From assembly GCF_014356525.2 (NCBI RefSeq), contig NC_052518.1, positions 13,346,201 through 13,410,200 on the forward strand: a stretch of DNA of 64,000 nt. The letters are read 5' to 3'. Shown piece by piece: positions 45,813 to 57,710 of the stretch (within the stretch, counting starts at the first letter, position 1; every line of letters begins with the position of its first letter). This DNA comes from Nilaparvata lugens. Lineage: Eukaryota; Arthropoda; Insecta; Hemiptera; Delphacidae. The position numbers and the translations under genes are program-made. The notes under the pieces are model-generated. The model searched no databases. It was not told the DNA's origin and saw only the letters and a list, made by a program, of their open reading frames with translations.

Positions 45813-47600
45813 TTATGATGACTTAAGCTCTGGGCGATGGGAGAGAAGGTGAAGGACGATGAATGAATCTACATTTTATTTTTCTCTGCACTATCAAGAA
45901 CTGAAATGCTGGAACATTAAAAATACAGTAGGAAGACAAAAAAGGAGGTAGACATACTACTTTCTCTCAGTTGATTTTTCCCCATATTGAGCTAATATTT
46001 GAAAACACAGTTAACAATATAGTCAATTCCATTCATTATTCTGAGCTCAGAACTGTAGTTTTGTGGTTTTTGCTGCTGAAAAAGTGACAGGTGAAGTCAC
46101 GAAATTGCAGACAAGTGTCAAAAAATAAGTGAAACTGGCCAAATATTCAAGTGTTTGATTATGGAATTCCACAATAGCAATTGAGAATCTACAATAATTT
46201 GAACATTCATTTATTTAATACTCACAAATAAATACAATAGAGGAGACCAACACACTGGAAGCTCAATGCTGTTTCTATCTCTCAAGTTTTAAAAACAGTT
46301 GAACTTTTAGTCAAATAAAATAGAACGATTTTCAGTTTAGAAAACAGCATATCAGAATTTTTATAGCAGTCATGAAATCTTAGTCAAGAGGAAACAGTTC
46401 ATTGTAGTATCATCAAATGGCTCTAGGTATAAGAAAATGACACAAATTATTGATTGAAAAAGAAATAGTCTAGGTGATGCAATAGTAGATATTAAATATT
46501 TAAAATCAAGACGTTTACCACATTCAAGATGTTTTGTCTATTCTTTCTATCAGTTACCGTACCATAAGGAAATTCATTTCTATATTCATCAATATTTCAA
46601 TTTAATTTTTCTTTCAATTTTTAGTTTCTCAATTTTCATCCATCAATAACAACATGAATAACACCAATTATTGAACACACATTGAATTAATAAAAAAAAG
46701 GAATAATTAATTAAGTAGCTGAAAATAATTTGAGAATGACATCTTCGACAAGTTTTCGTTTTATAAGTTATTGTGTTATTGATCAAGAGGTTTTTCTAAA
46801 CCAAATCTGCATGTTTCAAGTGAAACATGAGTGAAGACTAAAAGAGGTTGACAGGTGAACTAGAACTAGTTTTCTGGTGTTTTTAGTTTCTAAAAACTGT
46901 TTTTTTTTGTTTTGATCAAACATCATTCGAAGTTTAATTTACTTGGTTCTGCAACCAAGTCTGCATGTTTCAAGTGGAACACAATTGGAAACTACGAGAG
47001 ATCCGGTTCTGCAACCCATTCTACCCAATTTTTCAAAATACAATCCATATATTCAACCAAATCCTTCTTTTCCAAGGATTCCAGCAATCACAATAAGCTC
47101 AAAAAGCAGTAAAAAATTTAATCACTTTGTATTATTTTATACTGCACAGAATAACTTGCATTTTATTATTCCACAAGATTGTGATCTATTCAATCGTGAT
47201 ATAGTCTCAGGCGTTTTTGAGACATGATACTAGAGAGAGATAAGTTTCTGAAACCCATTTTACACATTTATTGTAAATTAAAACCCAAATTACATGGTGA
47301 CTATTTTTGTGTTCCCTACATTCAATTTCAACATTTCGATCATTGGACGAACAAATGGGATACAAACCTATAGTATGGATAACACAATAATTTGCGTTCC
47401 ATTCTTCTTCCTCAAAGTGAAAGGAAAACATGAGGAACCTGAATGCTAGTCCATGATACTAAGCTTTTGAGATAACTTATTTTATAAATTAAAATCAGGT
47501 TGATGCAAAGAAGTTTACCTGAATATATTTAATTTTAAGAAATTCTCAGGATGAATACTAATATTGGAACTCATTTTCCAAATTGGTCAAGGCACAAGAA
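45813..47600. other. Upstream flank of vitellogenin, no gene seen
   Basis: AT-rich DNA with short frames lacking motifs. A phrase CTGCATGTTTCAAGTG(A/G)AAC occurs twice (about 46807 and 46961), suggesting a decayed local duplication. Distal enhancers may lie here but cannot be read from sequence alone. Confidence 0.35.
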
Positions 47601-47652
47601 TTGTGAGAGAGATAGGAATGGAATTGCTGACTTTGCTAAGTTGTGCGTCACT

Positions 47653-47667
47653 CTTATCAAGCACGTG
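47653..47667 (+). promoter_or_regulatory. GATA site plus palindromic E-box CACGTG
   Basis: TTATCA (inverse of TGATAA, a GATA-factor site) at 47654-47659 lies 2 bp before the perfect E-box CACGTG at 47662-47667, about 95 bp before the predicted transcription start of vitellogenin. In insects GATA factors drive fat-body yolk genes, and the juvenile-hormone receptor Met with Taiman binds E-box-like sites. A role here is inferred from position only. Confidence 0.5.
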
Positions 47668-47725
47668 TTCTGATCCCTTGACTGTCATAATCACTAATGC
47701 TTGCGGGCTTAGTCTTACAGTACGA

Positions 47726-47733
47726 TATAAATA
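47726..47733 (+). promoter_or_regulatory. Vitellogenin TATA box
   Basis: TATAAATA, 31 bp upstream of the A of a perfect initiator. The spacing matches the classical TATA-initiator geometry. Confidence 0.88.
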
Positions 47734-47754
47734 CCGAGACAAGAGCCTTAGAGA

Positions 47755-47760
47755 TCATTC
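47755..47760 (+). promoter_or_regulatory. Vitellogenin initiator / predicted transcription start
   Basis: TCATTC fits the arthropod initiator TCAKTY exactly. With A at 47757 as +1, the 5' UTR is only 40 bases. Confidence 0.8.
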
Positions 47761-47796
47761 GATTGCTTGGGTCCAGCTCTCACTGCTTGACTCAAC

Positions 47797-47830
47797 ATGA
47801 AGGGAATAACTCTGATTTTCTGCGTTATCG
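47797..47830 (+). CDS. Vg: Vg exon 1 (start codon, signal peptide)
   Basis: Codons 1-11 plus one base: MKGITLIFCVI. ATG context CTCAACATGA. Donor TATCG|GTGAGT. The first intron is 1.67 kb. Confidence 0.94.
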
Positions 47831-50800
47831 GTGAGTAAATAGTCTCTATTTTGTCAATATTTATATCATTCATCAACATTCAAGCAGAATAGTAGACAAA
47901 AAATACCATATCACAATCATGTGGGTCGAATTACTACAAGCACTTGGAGGTTACCTACAGTAATAATAATAATTTTTAGAGAAGAACAATGAAATCAATT
48001 TGCATTGAATCAATAGAACTTGCACTTGATTAATCATGCACTTATATAATTTATATATCTTCACATCCATATCTATTAACACGCATAATATCCTAAATAA
48101 AATATTCAATAAACAGTTGCAACATAGGTACGTTTGAGAAATTTTCAAATAATTCAATTATTATGGACAGATGATTTACACAGAGTGGTGAGAAGTTTGA
48201 AAACGGCTTAACATTTCATATACAAGGATAACTTGTGAAAGTGTGAGGCATTTTCAAATGTGAATACCTTTTGAAACTGTTTGAGATATCGCTGTGCGGT
48301 TTTCGTCATTGATTTATTCTTGATTTTTTGTTGTTTTAGAATAATCTGTTACATAAAACCCTTCCCATTTAAAAATCCTCATTTGAATAAAATCCGCCAT
48401 TCAAAATTTAAAGTCATAAAGTCAATTGAATGTAGCATTTAATGTTTGAGTAAGACCCCCAATCAGTTATTGGCCTTAAATGAATAAGTTCTTATTAATT
48501 CACCAGGATTCATTAATTACTTCTTCTTGTTTTGCTCTAATTCAAGTTACTTATCCATCAATTTAAATTTTTATTGTAATGATTTTTAATACTGTATTAG
48601 TTGAATGTTTTGTGTGCTTTTATTGTAAATAAATATTGATTTTGGGCCTAGTGACTGTTTCATCTACACAATTCGTTAATTTTTTCATGATAAATCAAAA
48701 TTCAAATCAGCCCTATCGTCAGATTATCCTTATAGCCTATATGAAATAATAAGTCGTTCTCAAACTTCTCACCTATACTGTATGAATTAATAGCCTACAA
48801 ATACAATACAATAGCAACATACCTATACATTGAAATAACATATTATAAGATTACAGTGATTTTTAAAATTTCTTATGTTCATATTAAATAAATGGAAAAC
48901 TAGAATTCAATTGGATCACTTGTATAATGAATGTAATAGTTTTGAAAGATCAAATTAAATTGACTTATTCATGGAATTAGCTCAGGCCTCAGGCCCAATC
49001 CAATATAAACATGTCATATTTTTAAGTATTGTGCACTGATTAATTAAATTCTGTATTTGACAATTTGACAGATATTTGAGAATTATTATTAAGAGATTAT
49101 AATAAGCTTTTTATATTATTCAGGCTATGTGGGACACTTTAAATAGGCTTGTTTTAATAATTTAAATGAGAAATTAAAATATACATATGACCACCCTCTG
49201 TGAATTCAGTTTTGGTGAATCAGTTCGGTAGTTCAAATCACACAACATATCTATCTTTCCTGTACTAAATCCAAAATTATGTAGATCTATATTAAATATG
49301 AAGGCCTATATAAAACTTGAAAAAGCTAGTGGGGAGAAAAATGAAGAGAGTGTGTCAAAAAGTGCTTAATATCCACTATTGGAATAATCTTAGAGATTTG
49401 TATTTACTTGAAATAACACTTTGTATTTTGTAATGAGAATACAACTTGAGACATTAGCGAATTCAATAATTAAAAGGTTATATTATATTTTTCAGCAGTT
49501 GCCGGAGTATCTGCCAGCGGAAACGGACGTGAGTATCATAGCTGATCTTGATAAGCGTAGAATATCGTGGAAACACTTCAAAATAGTAGTGTAATATAAA
49601 AGCATCATATTCCATCCAAAGAATGTTGATATTTTTATTTGATTATCTTCTTATAAGAACTAATGGTAGCAGCTATTGGTATTATTTTAAATTGGATGAA
49701 GTTAACCTCTATCTTGTAACTGGATTTGTTTTACTTGATCGAATTAATTATTCAATTTGGATGTGAAGTGTAAACACTATCGATTGATGATTGTAAGTTG
49801 CAAGGTATTGTATTGATTGTATTGCAGCATGGAACAGTAACCAGCAGTACCGCTACCATGTGCAAGGCAGATCACTGTCAGCCATGCACCAGTCAGGATC
49901 AAACCAGTACGTGGGCATGCACCTGAGAGCAGAATTGGAAGTTGAGGCGAAGAATGAGAACCAGGCTGTGTTCAAGATCTCCAAGGCCGAGTACGCCGAT
50001 GTGCACCAGAACCTGAGTGGAGGCTGGCAACAAGAGTTAAGCAGCAATGAGCTGCAGTACAAGCAGTTGCCCCTGTCACAAGCAAACCAAGTCTTTCAAG
50101 TCAACTACAAGCAGGGAGCAGTGCGCAGTCTGCAGGTCAACAGGAACACACCCACCTGGGAACTGAACATGATCAAGGGATTTGTCAGCCTGTTCCAGGT
50201 CGATGTGACTGGCCAGAATGCCATCAAGTCTAGGCGCAACATTGTGCCCAATGGCCAGCAGGTGAGTGGCTCGTTCAAGGTTATGGAGGACTCTGTCACC
50301 GGCAAGTGTGAGACCCACTACGATGTTGATGAGCTGCCAATGAGAGTTGTGCAACAGCACCCAGAGATTGCACCACTTGCAGTTAAGCAGCAGGGCCAGG
50401 GCCAGGGCCAGAGCCACAGCCGTCTCATTCAGGTGGTCAAGTCAAGGAACTTTAGCAACTGTGATAACCCAGTCACCTACCACTTTGGATTCACTCAGGA
50501 AAGCAACTTTGAGCCAGCCAGCAACCAGATGGGCAACCTTGTCAGCCGTGCCACAACGAGCCGTATCCTTCTTGCTGGAGAACCAGACAGTTACACCATC
50601 CACTCATCAGTCACTCAGAATGAGATTGCCATCAGTCCATTCGGCTACAACCAGCAGAAGGGAGTAGTTGGCACACTCATGAATGCCACCCTTGTCTCCG
50701 TGTCACATGCCTCTTCTGGCTCTCCTCAGTCAGTCCAGAACCCACAGAAAATCAACGATCTGGTTTATGAGTTCAACCCAGCATCAAACAGTGAGAGCAA

Positions 50801-53710
50801 CCAAAGATCTAGCCACTACACCAGGCAGCAGGCTGATAATGAAGATGACAGCAGCTCAAGCTCATCTAGCAGTGACTCTTCTTCATCATCCTCCTCCTCT
50901 TCATCTAGCTCATCATCATCATCGAGCAGCTCAGAGGAGAACAACAAGAGTAGTAAGAAGAACAACATCAACAAGAACTGGAACAACAAGAACCAGAATA
51001 AGAACAACAACAATAACAGGAACAACCATAATAACAATGACAACAACCAGGATAACTCCAATGAAAACAATAATGATGATGCTTACTGGAGGAGCCAGCA
51101 GAAGACCAAGTCCAGGTCACGCAGGAGTATTCTGAGGAACTACAACAACGAGAATGATGATGACCACAACCAAAACAGAAACCAGAACAGAAACAACAAC
51201 AACAACAACAATGACTCCTCTGAAGAGAGCAATGAAAACCAGAACAACAATAACAAGCACAACAACAAGAACTGGAACAACAATGACAACAACAAGAACT
51301 GGAACAACAATGACAACAACAAGAACTGGAACAACAATGACAACAACAAGAACTGGAACAACAACAACAACAAGAACAGGAACAACAATGACAATGATGA
51401 CTCATCATCAAGCTCAAGCAGTTCCAGTTCTAGCTCCTCCTCCTCGTCCTCATCTTCATCCTCTTCGTCCTCATCCTCTGATCTTGACAGCAGCGAAGAG
51501 AACTGGCAGCAGAAGCCTGGCATGAATGATGCACCAAGAACACCTTTCTTGCCCCACTTTGTTGGAGTAAGAGGCAACTCAATTCAGGCTGACAAGCAGG
51601 TCGACATTGTCAATGAAGTCCAAAAGGTAGCCATGAGGATTGGCGCCCAGGTCCAGAGACCCAGTGCCATTCCAGGACAGAACACACTCACCTCCTTCAC
51701 CATCCTCACCAGGATGATCCAGACCATGTCAGCCAAGCAGATCCAGGAAGTCAAACAGAGACTTTTCATTGACAGGAACAATGCCAATGGCAAGAGCTCT
51801 GCTGATGCCAAGAAACTCCAGAGTTGGTAAGTCCCACATCCGCACAATCTGAAATATGATAAACAAAACATTTCTTATTTAGAAATTCTCATAATGCCTC
51901 CCACACTCTATCAGGTGAATTACTAATGATTATACATTGATTCAATGATCTTGATTGAAATGTGAAAAGTTCATTATATTCTAAAGATCAACATATAAAG
52001 CATACTCTATAAGAGGAATTACTAATGATCATACACAGTATGAATAATCTTGATCAATTTAGGGATAATTTATCATATTCCAATGACTAAAATAATAATA
52101 CTGCTAATTAAATAAGAGCAATGAGTTGATGTGTTATTCTTTCAACAGGGAAGCATTCAAGCATGCTACAGCTAATGCTGGAACTGGACCAGCATTGGAA
52201 GCCATCAAGAACTGGGTTGAGAAGGGTGATGTGAGGAATGAGAAGGCAGCTGAACTTGTTGCTGTTCTGCCAAGAACCGCCAGACTGCCAACTGACCAGT
52301 ACATCAAGACTTTCTTCCAATTTGCCACCTCATCAAATGTGCAGAACCAGAAGTACCTCAACTCCACCATCATCCTTGGATTCTCTGAAATCCTGAGGAA
52401 AGCTCAAGTTGACTCAGACACCAAACACATGCGCTTTGGAGTTCACAGCTTTGGTCACTTGACATCCAAGCATGATCAATCCCTGCATCAGGAATACATG
52501 CCCTACTTGGAAGAGAAACTCAAGAGTGCCTTTGAAAAGGGTGATAGCCAGAAAATCATTGTCTACATCCAAGCTCTTGGAAACACTGCACACCCAAGAC
52601 TATTGAAGACCTTTGAGCCCTACCTGGAAGGAAAGAAATCAGCATCACGCTTCCAGCGCCTCTTGATGGTTGCCAGCCTCTACCAGATGACCCGTGTCCA
52701 CCCAACCACTGCCCGTGCTGTGCTCTACAGAATCTACAAGAACCCAGGAGAAGCCGCCGAACTCAGAGTGGCTGCCCTACACCTTTTGGCCAATGCTAAC
52801 CCATCTGCAGCCATGCTACAGAGGATGGCCCAGCAGACCCACTGGGAGCCAAGCAAGGAAGTCATCTCTGCTACTCAATCCTTCATCAAGAGTGCTGCTG
52901 GTATGGATCAGAATCCCAACTCCATTAAATTGGCAAGGAATGCTCAGGCAGCTGTTGACATGCTCAACCCTAATGAGTATGGAAGCTCCCTGTCCAAGAA
53001 TTTCCTCAGCTCATTTGTTGTTGACCACATTGACAAGAGCTACGAAAGCCAATTAAGCTCCATTGGCAGTGTTGACAGTATTATTCCAAGCAGTGTGTTT
53101 GTCAACTTTATGGCCAATGATGGAGGATACAAGCACCAAGTGTTCCATGTAAGGAAAAAATCATATTATTTCTCACACAGTTCTCAGAACATGAACACAT
53201 TCAGAACGTTCAGCATACATATACAGCATAAATATATTCAGCATATTCATATACATCAGCATGATATTGATAGAAAAAGACTCAAACAACTATTTGTGTT
53301 ACCAAATTGTGTATAATTTCAATCTTTTCATGCAAGCACATATGACTGGATTCACTCAAATTGACAACTCTGCATTGACAACATTGCTAAATTAAATATA
53401 TAACCAATTGTACTGGTTAGCATGGAAACATTGAAATTTGACAAAACATGACATTTTGTTGTAGTCTCAACTTCTTTTATTGAAAGTAGAGCTTTTAGTT
53501 GTAACTTCTATCATAAACTATTTCTTCTTACAGCAATTTGAAATGCTGAATCTTGGAAGTAATTGGACCTTCGAAACAATCATTCAAAGCATAACCATAA
53601 CTAACTTATTTCAACTGTATTCTATAAGTCTCTCTTGTTTCTTCTTGCAGCACTCTGCTATGTTCTCCAGTGTCAATGACCTTTTGGAGCTTGTGAACAC
53701 CCAATTCAAG

Positions 53711-53742
<32 letters not shown>

Positions 53743-56700
53743 CCGCAAAAACAACAAGTCTGGATCTTATGACAATGAAGACAACCATAACAACAGGAAC
53801 TCAAACAACGAATGGACAGCTGAGAATGTTCTCAAGGCCCTCAACATCCAGAAGAACCAGGCTGAACAGCTGGAAGGAAACTTCTTCCTCACCATGCTGG
53901 GAGGAAAGCGTGCTTTCGCCATCAACAACCACACCATTGAGAAGATCCCATCCAGTAAGTACAATGTCAAACTCATATCTTTAAACTAAAGAATATTGAG
54001 TTTCTGAAAAGAGATAATCCACATTACAGCAATTTTCAATCAGTGATCAATTGATATTTTTGTATTGGGAACAAGAATTCAGGAAAATAACTTTTTGACT
54101 CATAATGAGAGGAAATATAAAGGTTTATACAATATAAGCACACAACTCCCTAATATTTATAACTTTGAACTAATTCATTGTTTTCTTTCAACGTTACAGT
54201 TTTCAAGGAAACAGCACAGAAACTGAAGCACACCTCATTCAACCTGACTCAGTTCTACAGCAAGAACACAATGAAAGTAGCCTTCCCCACCCCAATGGGT
54301 CTACCTTTTGTCTATGCCACCAGTGTACCCACCATGGTGTATGTAGGTGGAGAGACCAAGGTCAACTCTCATCCAGACTTGGCCAATGGCAACAACAACT
54401 TTGTCAACATTCCTCAATACATCAACATCTCAGCTGACATTGAAGCAGTCTACTCAATGCAGGCCAACAGCAAATTTGGTGTGGTTGCTCCATTCAACCA
54501 CCATGAGTACTATGCCAGTGTTGAGAAGAACATGCAATTCTATATGGCTGTTCAGACAGAGGCAAACATTGACTTGGAAAACAACGAGGTCGAATTCACA
54601 GTGCAGCCACTCAACAAGGAAGACAAGCAGAATGTGTTCCAGTACAGCACAGTGCTCTACACCACCAAGTCAAACATCCTCAACTTCAACCCAGCTCTGC
54701 AGGAGGATGGCACTGAGAGAGTGCATGTTGGCAAAGCTGAACAGATTGAGATGAAATTTGGCAAGGAAAGCACTGGATTCGCATTTGAGGCCAGCTACTG
54801 GAGTGAGAATGGCTATGGAGACTTTGCCACACTCTACAATGAAGTTAGCAAGTTTGATTTCCAGTCTGCAATGACATCTCCCTGGGCTCAAGGCTCCCTC
54901 AACTCCAACAACATTACTGTTGCCTTCAATCCAAGGCAGAGCACCTCTCAGGTTGCCAAGTTTACTTTCTCCTATGCTGAAAACTCTGATGACAACAATA
55001 ACTCCCACAGTGGACATGACAGCAACAGCAGCAACAACAACAATAACAACAGGGCAGACTACTCTGATGCTCAGCCATCTTCCACAGCTGCCAACAGTCG
55101 TTCCAGACAGAATGAATTCCTGCGCAAGGCTGCTGCTGGCATCTCAGGTGCTGATGCTGTGGTTGTTGATGTGTCTGCTAGATTCCAAGGCAGCCATGGT
55201 CAATCCAATGCCCAGTATGTAGCCACTGTAGCAATGGCCAACAGTGATGCTTCTTCAAACGCTCGTATGCTGTTCTTTGCATCAATGAACCCAGCTAACT
55301 CTGACTCCAAGGCCCAGGTGTGTGCTGCAGTTGCCAGTAACTTCCCCAATGTGCCACTCATGAACTTCCTTGATGCCCTTAAGGCAAACCCAACTTCCCA
55401 CATCAGTGCTGACATTGCCTTTGGAGCACAATGCAATGCTGGAGGACACATCCATGCTGATGTAAGTAGCACTTATCAAACATTGATGCACATTCTCACA
55501 CCAATTGATGTTCATTTTTCAATTGAATTAATATGTGAATTAATTTATTCCAGGCCAGGTTGTCACAGACCCAGGAATTCCAGGAGTATGCAAAGAGCCG
55601 TCCAATGGCCAAGAAATGCTTCCAGTTGATGGAGAAGGGCCAGGCTCTTGAATATGCTTGCCAGAATGCCACCAAGGTCGCCAACATGCTCAACAACTAC
55701 GATGTCTCAGTCAAGTATGATAGAGTACCAAATGCCCTCAAGAACATCACCTACAGCATCTACTCAGCTCTGGCTCAAGCTGCCTACCCATACCACAATA
55801 AGAACATGTTCAGTCAGAACAGCAATCCTGCTGGCAGGATTGAAGCCAATGTCAGGTTCAACAACAACCTCCATTACTTCAATGCTTCAATCAACACTCC
55901 ATTCTTCTCTGGCAATGTCAAGAATGTTGAAGTGGACCCTGCTCTCAGACCTCTGGTGATCTTCCATCCATCCCTCAACTCATTTGAGCTCATGTCCTAC
56001 AATGAGAACTACGATTACCGTGAGTTTACACTAATAAACAACATTTTTGATGTCCATCAGATTCAATTCATGATTTTCTAACAGTTCCTGAAGATGAACT
56101 GCTGTCAGGAAGTAATTTTTTTAATAGTTCAATTTCAATTATTTTGAAAATTCCTGCCATTATTATAAATTACCAATTTTTCAACAATTTTGATGTTCCT
56201 GATAATATATATCCATTTGCTATACCAACAATTAGCAGTGAGATATAACTACATTTGTTTCTCTTATTTGCAGCAACATGTTCTGTCAGCAAGAACTCCA
56301 TCAGCACATTCGACAACAAGACCTACTCAGCTGACCTTGAAGGCTGGCATGTGATGTTTGCCTCCACTCCAAAGAACTACAACGACAACTCTGGAAGATA
56401 CAGTGCCAGCAACAGCCAGTCCAACAGCTTCTACAAGTACAAGAAGGTTGTTGTCTTGGCCAAGAACGCCGGATCTGAGCGCAAGGCTGTCAAGATGCTG
56501 TTGGGAGAGAATGTCATTGACATCAACCCCTCTGGCTCCGAGTCAAGTGACAACAGCCCCAACGCCAATGTCCAGGTCAATGGAAACAAGGTGCAGATTA
56601 CCAACAACAGGATGACCAGTTTCGATGACTTTGATGGTGAGACCCTCGTTGAGATCTCTGTCACAGACAATGGAGAGGTGCAGGTTCAGTCTTCATCCCA

Positions 56701-57098
56701 TGGCATTGCTGTCTACCACGATGGTGCCAACTTCATCATTGATGTAAGTATCTATTTCACACTGGTTGCAACTTGCAACATCACTCATTGCAATAATGCT
56801 AGGCTAATGCTAGTCATTGATGATAATATTAATGATGATTGATGCTTTGCAGGCTGATAGCTACCACAGAGGTGAGGTACGTGGTCTCTGCGGTACCTAC
56901 TCTGGTGACAAGTACACTGACTTCACCACACCCAATAAGTGCATTATTAGGGAGGCTAGACTGTTTGCAGCCACCTATGCTCTGCCAGGTAGCAGCAACA
57001 GCAACGTTGAACAACTCAAGAGGCAGGCTGACCAGATGCCTTGCTTGAGGCGCCGTCACATCTTTGCTGATGTCATCACTTCCAACGACTATGACAGA

Positions 57099-57130
<32 letters not shown>

Positions 57131-57446
57131 GAACAACAACAAGAACAACAGGAACAACAATAACAGTTCAGAATTGCGCACCAACCCAACCAAACTGGTG
57201 CAGGACATCAAGAACAATGGTGACCATGTCTGCTTCAGTATTCACCCAGTCCCCAAGTGCCAGAGTGGCTTCTCCCCAGCTGAATCATCTGAGAAGGAGG
57301 TTCAGTACCTGTGCATCAGCAAGGGCAAGAACGCCGAATATTGGGTTGGTCAGATCAGCAATGGTGGATTCGTCAACCTTGGACAGAAGCAGCCTAATGC
57401 CACATTCAAGAAGAGCGTCCCAAAGAGTTGTGTTAGAGACAACTAA
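47797..57446 (+). CDS. Vg: Vitellogenin (yolk protein precursor), nine exons
   Basis: Nine phase-consistent exons encode 2053 residues. Vitellogenin is secreted by the fat body, cleaved, and taken up by oocytes as yolk. Order: signal peptide (1 to about 19, MKGITLIFCVIAV); lipoprotein N-terminal lipid-transport domain from about 25, interrupted at about 360-585 by poly-Ser, Asn-rich and NWNNNDNNK repeats; furin-type site RSRR (452-455) inside that insert; helical and beta-sheet lipid-binding parts to about 1690; von Willebrand D-type domain (1702 to about 1880) with GLCG at 1867-1870; and a Cys-containing C-terminus interrupted by another Ser/Asn run (about 1938-1961). The usual DGxR motif upstream of GLCG reads DGAN. 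Coding sequence is much richer in G/C than the flanks. The planthopper-like size and composition are an inference. Confidence 0.97.
49496..49528 (+). CDS. Vg: Vg exon 2 (signal peptide end), tandem NAGNAG acceptor
   Basis: 33 bases, so easily missed. The acceptor is TTTTTCAG|CAG, so splicing can occur at 49496 or three bases later at 49499. The first gives ...VIAVAGVSASGNG, the second lacks one alanine. Donor GGAC|GTGAGT. Confidence 0.9.
49828..51826 (+). CDS. Vg: Vg exon 3 (lipoprotein N domain, Ser/Asn-rich insert, furin site)
   Basis: Residues 23-688 plus two bases; acceptor GTATTGCAG|CA, donor GTTG|GTAAGT. It begins PWNSNQQYRYHVQGRSLSAM. Poly-Ser at about 364-395 and 548-581, Asn-rich between. 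RSRR is at 452-455 (codons 51114-51125). A 27-bp unit coding NWNNNDNNK is repeated in 51270-51374. Long open frames on other strands here (for example 50968-51417 and 51140-51577 minus) are shadows of the triplet repeats. Confidence 0.97.
52149..53148 (+). CDS. Vg: Vg exon 4 (helical lipoprotein N domain)
   Basis: Residues 689-1022, ending in phase 0. Acceptor TTCAACAG|GG, donor TTCCAT|GTAAGG. It encodes the alpha-helical part (for example TARLPTDQYIKTFFQFATSS and AALHLLANANPSAAMLQRMA), typical of large lipid transfer proteins. Confidence 0.97.
53651..53954 (+). CDS. Vg: Vg exon 5 (with poly-Asn tract)
   Basis: Residues 1023-1123 plus one base. Acceptor TTCTTGCAG|CA, donor TCCA|GTAAGT. Contains an Asn homopolymer coded by AAC (about 53710-53742). 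A second good acceptor 117 bases upstream (TTCTTACAG|CA, exon start 53534) would add 39 in-frame codons without a stop. Confidence 0.92.
54200..55461 (+). CDS. Vg: Vg exon 6 (beta-sheet lipid-binding region)
   Basis: Residues 1124-1544. Acceptor ACGTTACAG|TT, donor CTGAT|GTAAGT. Begins IFKETAQKLKHTSFNLTQFY. A short Ser/Asn run (about 1396-1407) and RSRQNEFLRK lie in its second half. Confidence 0.96.
55554..56019 (+). CDS. Vg: Vg exon 7
   Basis: Residues 1545-1699 plus one base. Acceptor TTATTCCAG|GC, donor TACC|GTGAGT. It is a spacer with several cysteines (KKCFQ, YACQNATK) ahead of the von Willebrand D-type domain. Confidence 0.96.
56274..56743 (+). CDS. Vg: Vg exon 8 (von Willebrand D-type domain, first part)
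   Basis: Residues 1700-1856. Acceptor TTATTTGCAG|CA, donor TTGAT|GTAAGT. Starts PTCSVSKNSISTFDNKTYSA, the standard opening of the domain, and ends HDGANFIID, where DGxR would be expected. Confidence 0.97.
56853..57446 (+). CDS. Vg: Vg exon 9 (GLCG motif, C-terminus, stop)
   Basis: Residues 1857-2053 and TAA at 57444-57446. Acceptor GCTTTGCAG|GC. Contains VRGLCGTYSGDKYTDF, a (AGC)n-coded poly-Ser and AAC-coded Asn run at 57097-57165, and conserved cysteines toward the end. Confidence 0.97.
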
Positions 57447-57495
57447 TCATACATCTGTAAATTTAAACATCATGTGATTTATGCTCAAGTTGAAC

Positions 57496-57501
57496 AATAA
57501 A
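57496..57501 (+). terminator. Vg: Vitellogenin poly(A) signal AATAAA
   Basis: AATAAA starts 50 bases after the stop codon and is followed by a T/G-rich stretch (TTTCTTGTCTGTTATT), giving a short 3' UTR of about 70-80 bases. Confidence 0.88.
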
Positions 57502-57710
57502 TTTTGCATTCGAATAACTATTTCTTGTCTGTTATTATTGTACCATATTATTGACCCTCAGATTTCTGAACTATATCCGTATCAGTTTCATAAAAGTAAT
57601 CACATGTCATCAGATAGGTATTTGAATTTGCATTGTTGAATATAAGCTATTTCATTGACAGAGTTTTCTTATTGTGAAGATTTCAAGCTTCAATAGGATA
57701 ACAACTATAT

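Noticed and set aside
47564..47800. 78-codon plus-strand frame over the vitellogenin promoter
   Set aside because: It runs through the TATA box, initiator and start codon in another frame and lacks an ATG; it is chance.
50968..51577. Long minus-strand frames rich in Ser/Cys or Leu/Glu opposite vitellogenin exon 3
   Set aside because: They are exact shadows of the AAC/AGC triplet repeats that encode Asn and Ser on the plus strand; no start, splice or motif supports them.
49853..57059. Other open frames overlapping vitellogenin exons in alternative frames on both strands
   Set aside because: All lie inside exons whose frame, phase and domain content are established; they reflect the higher GC and low stop density of the coding strand.
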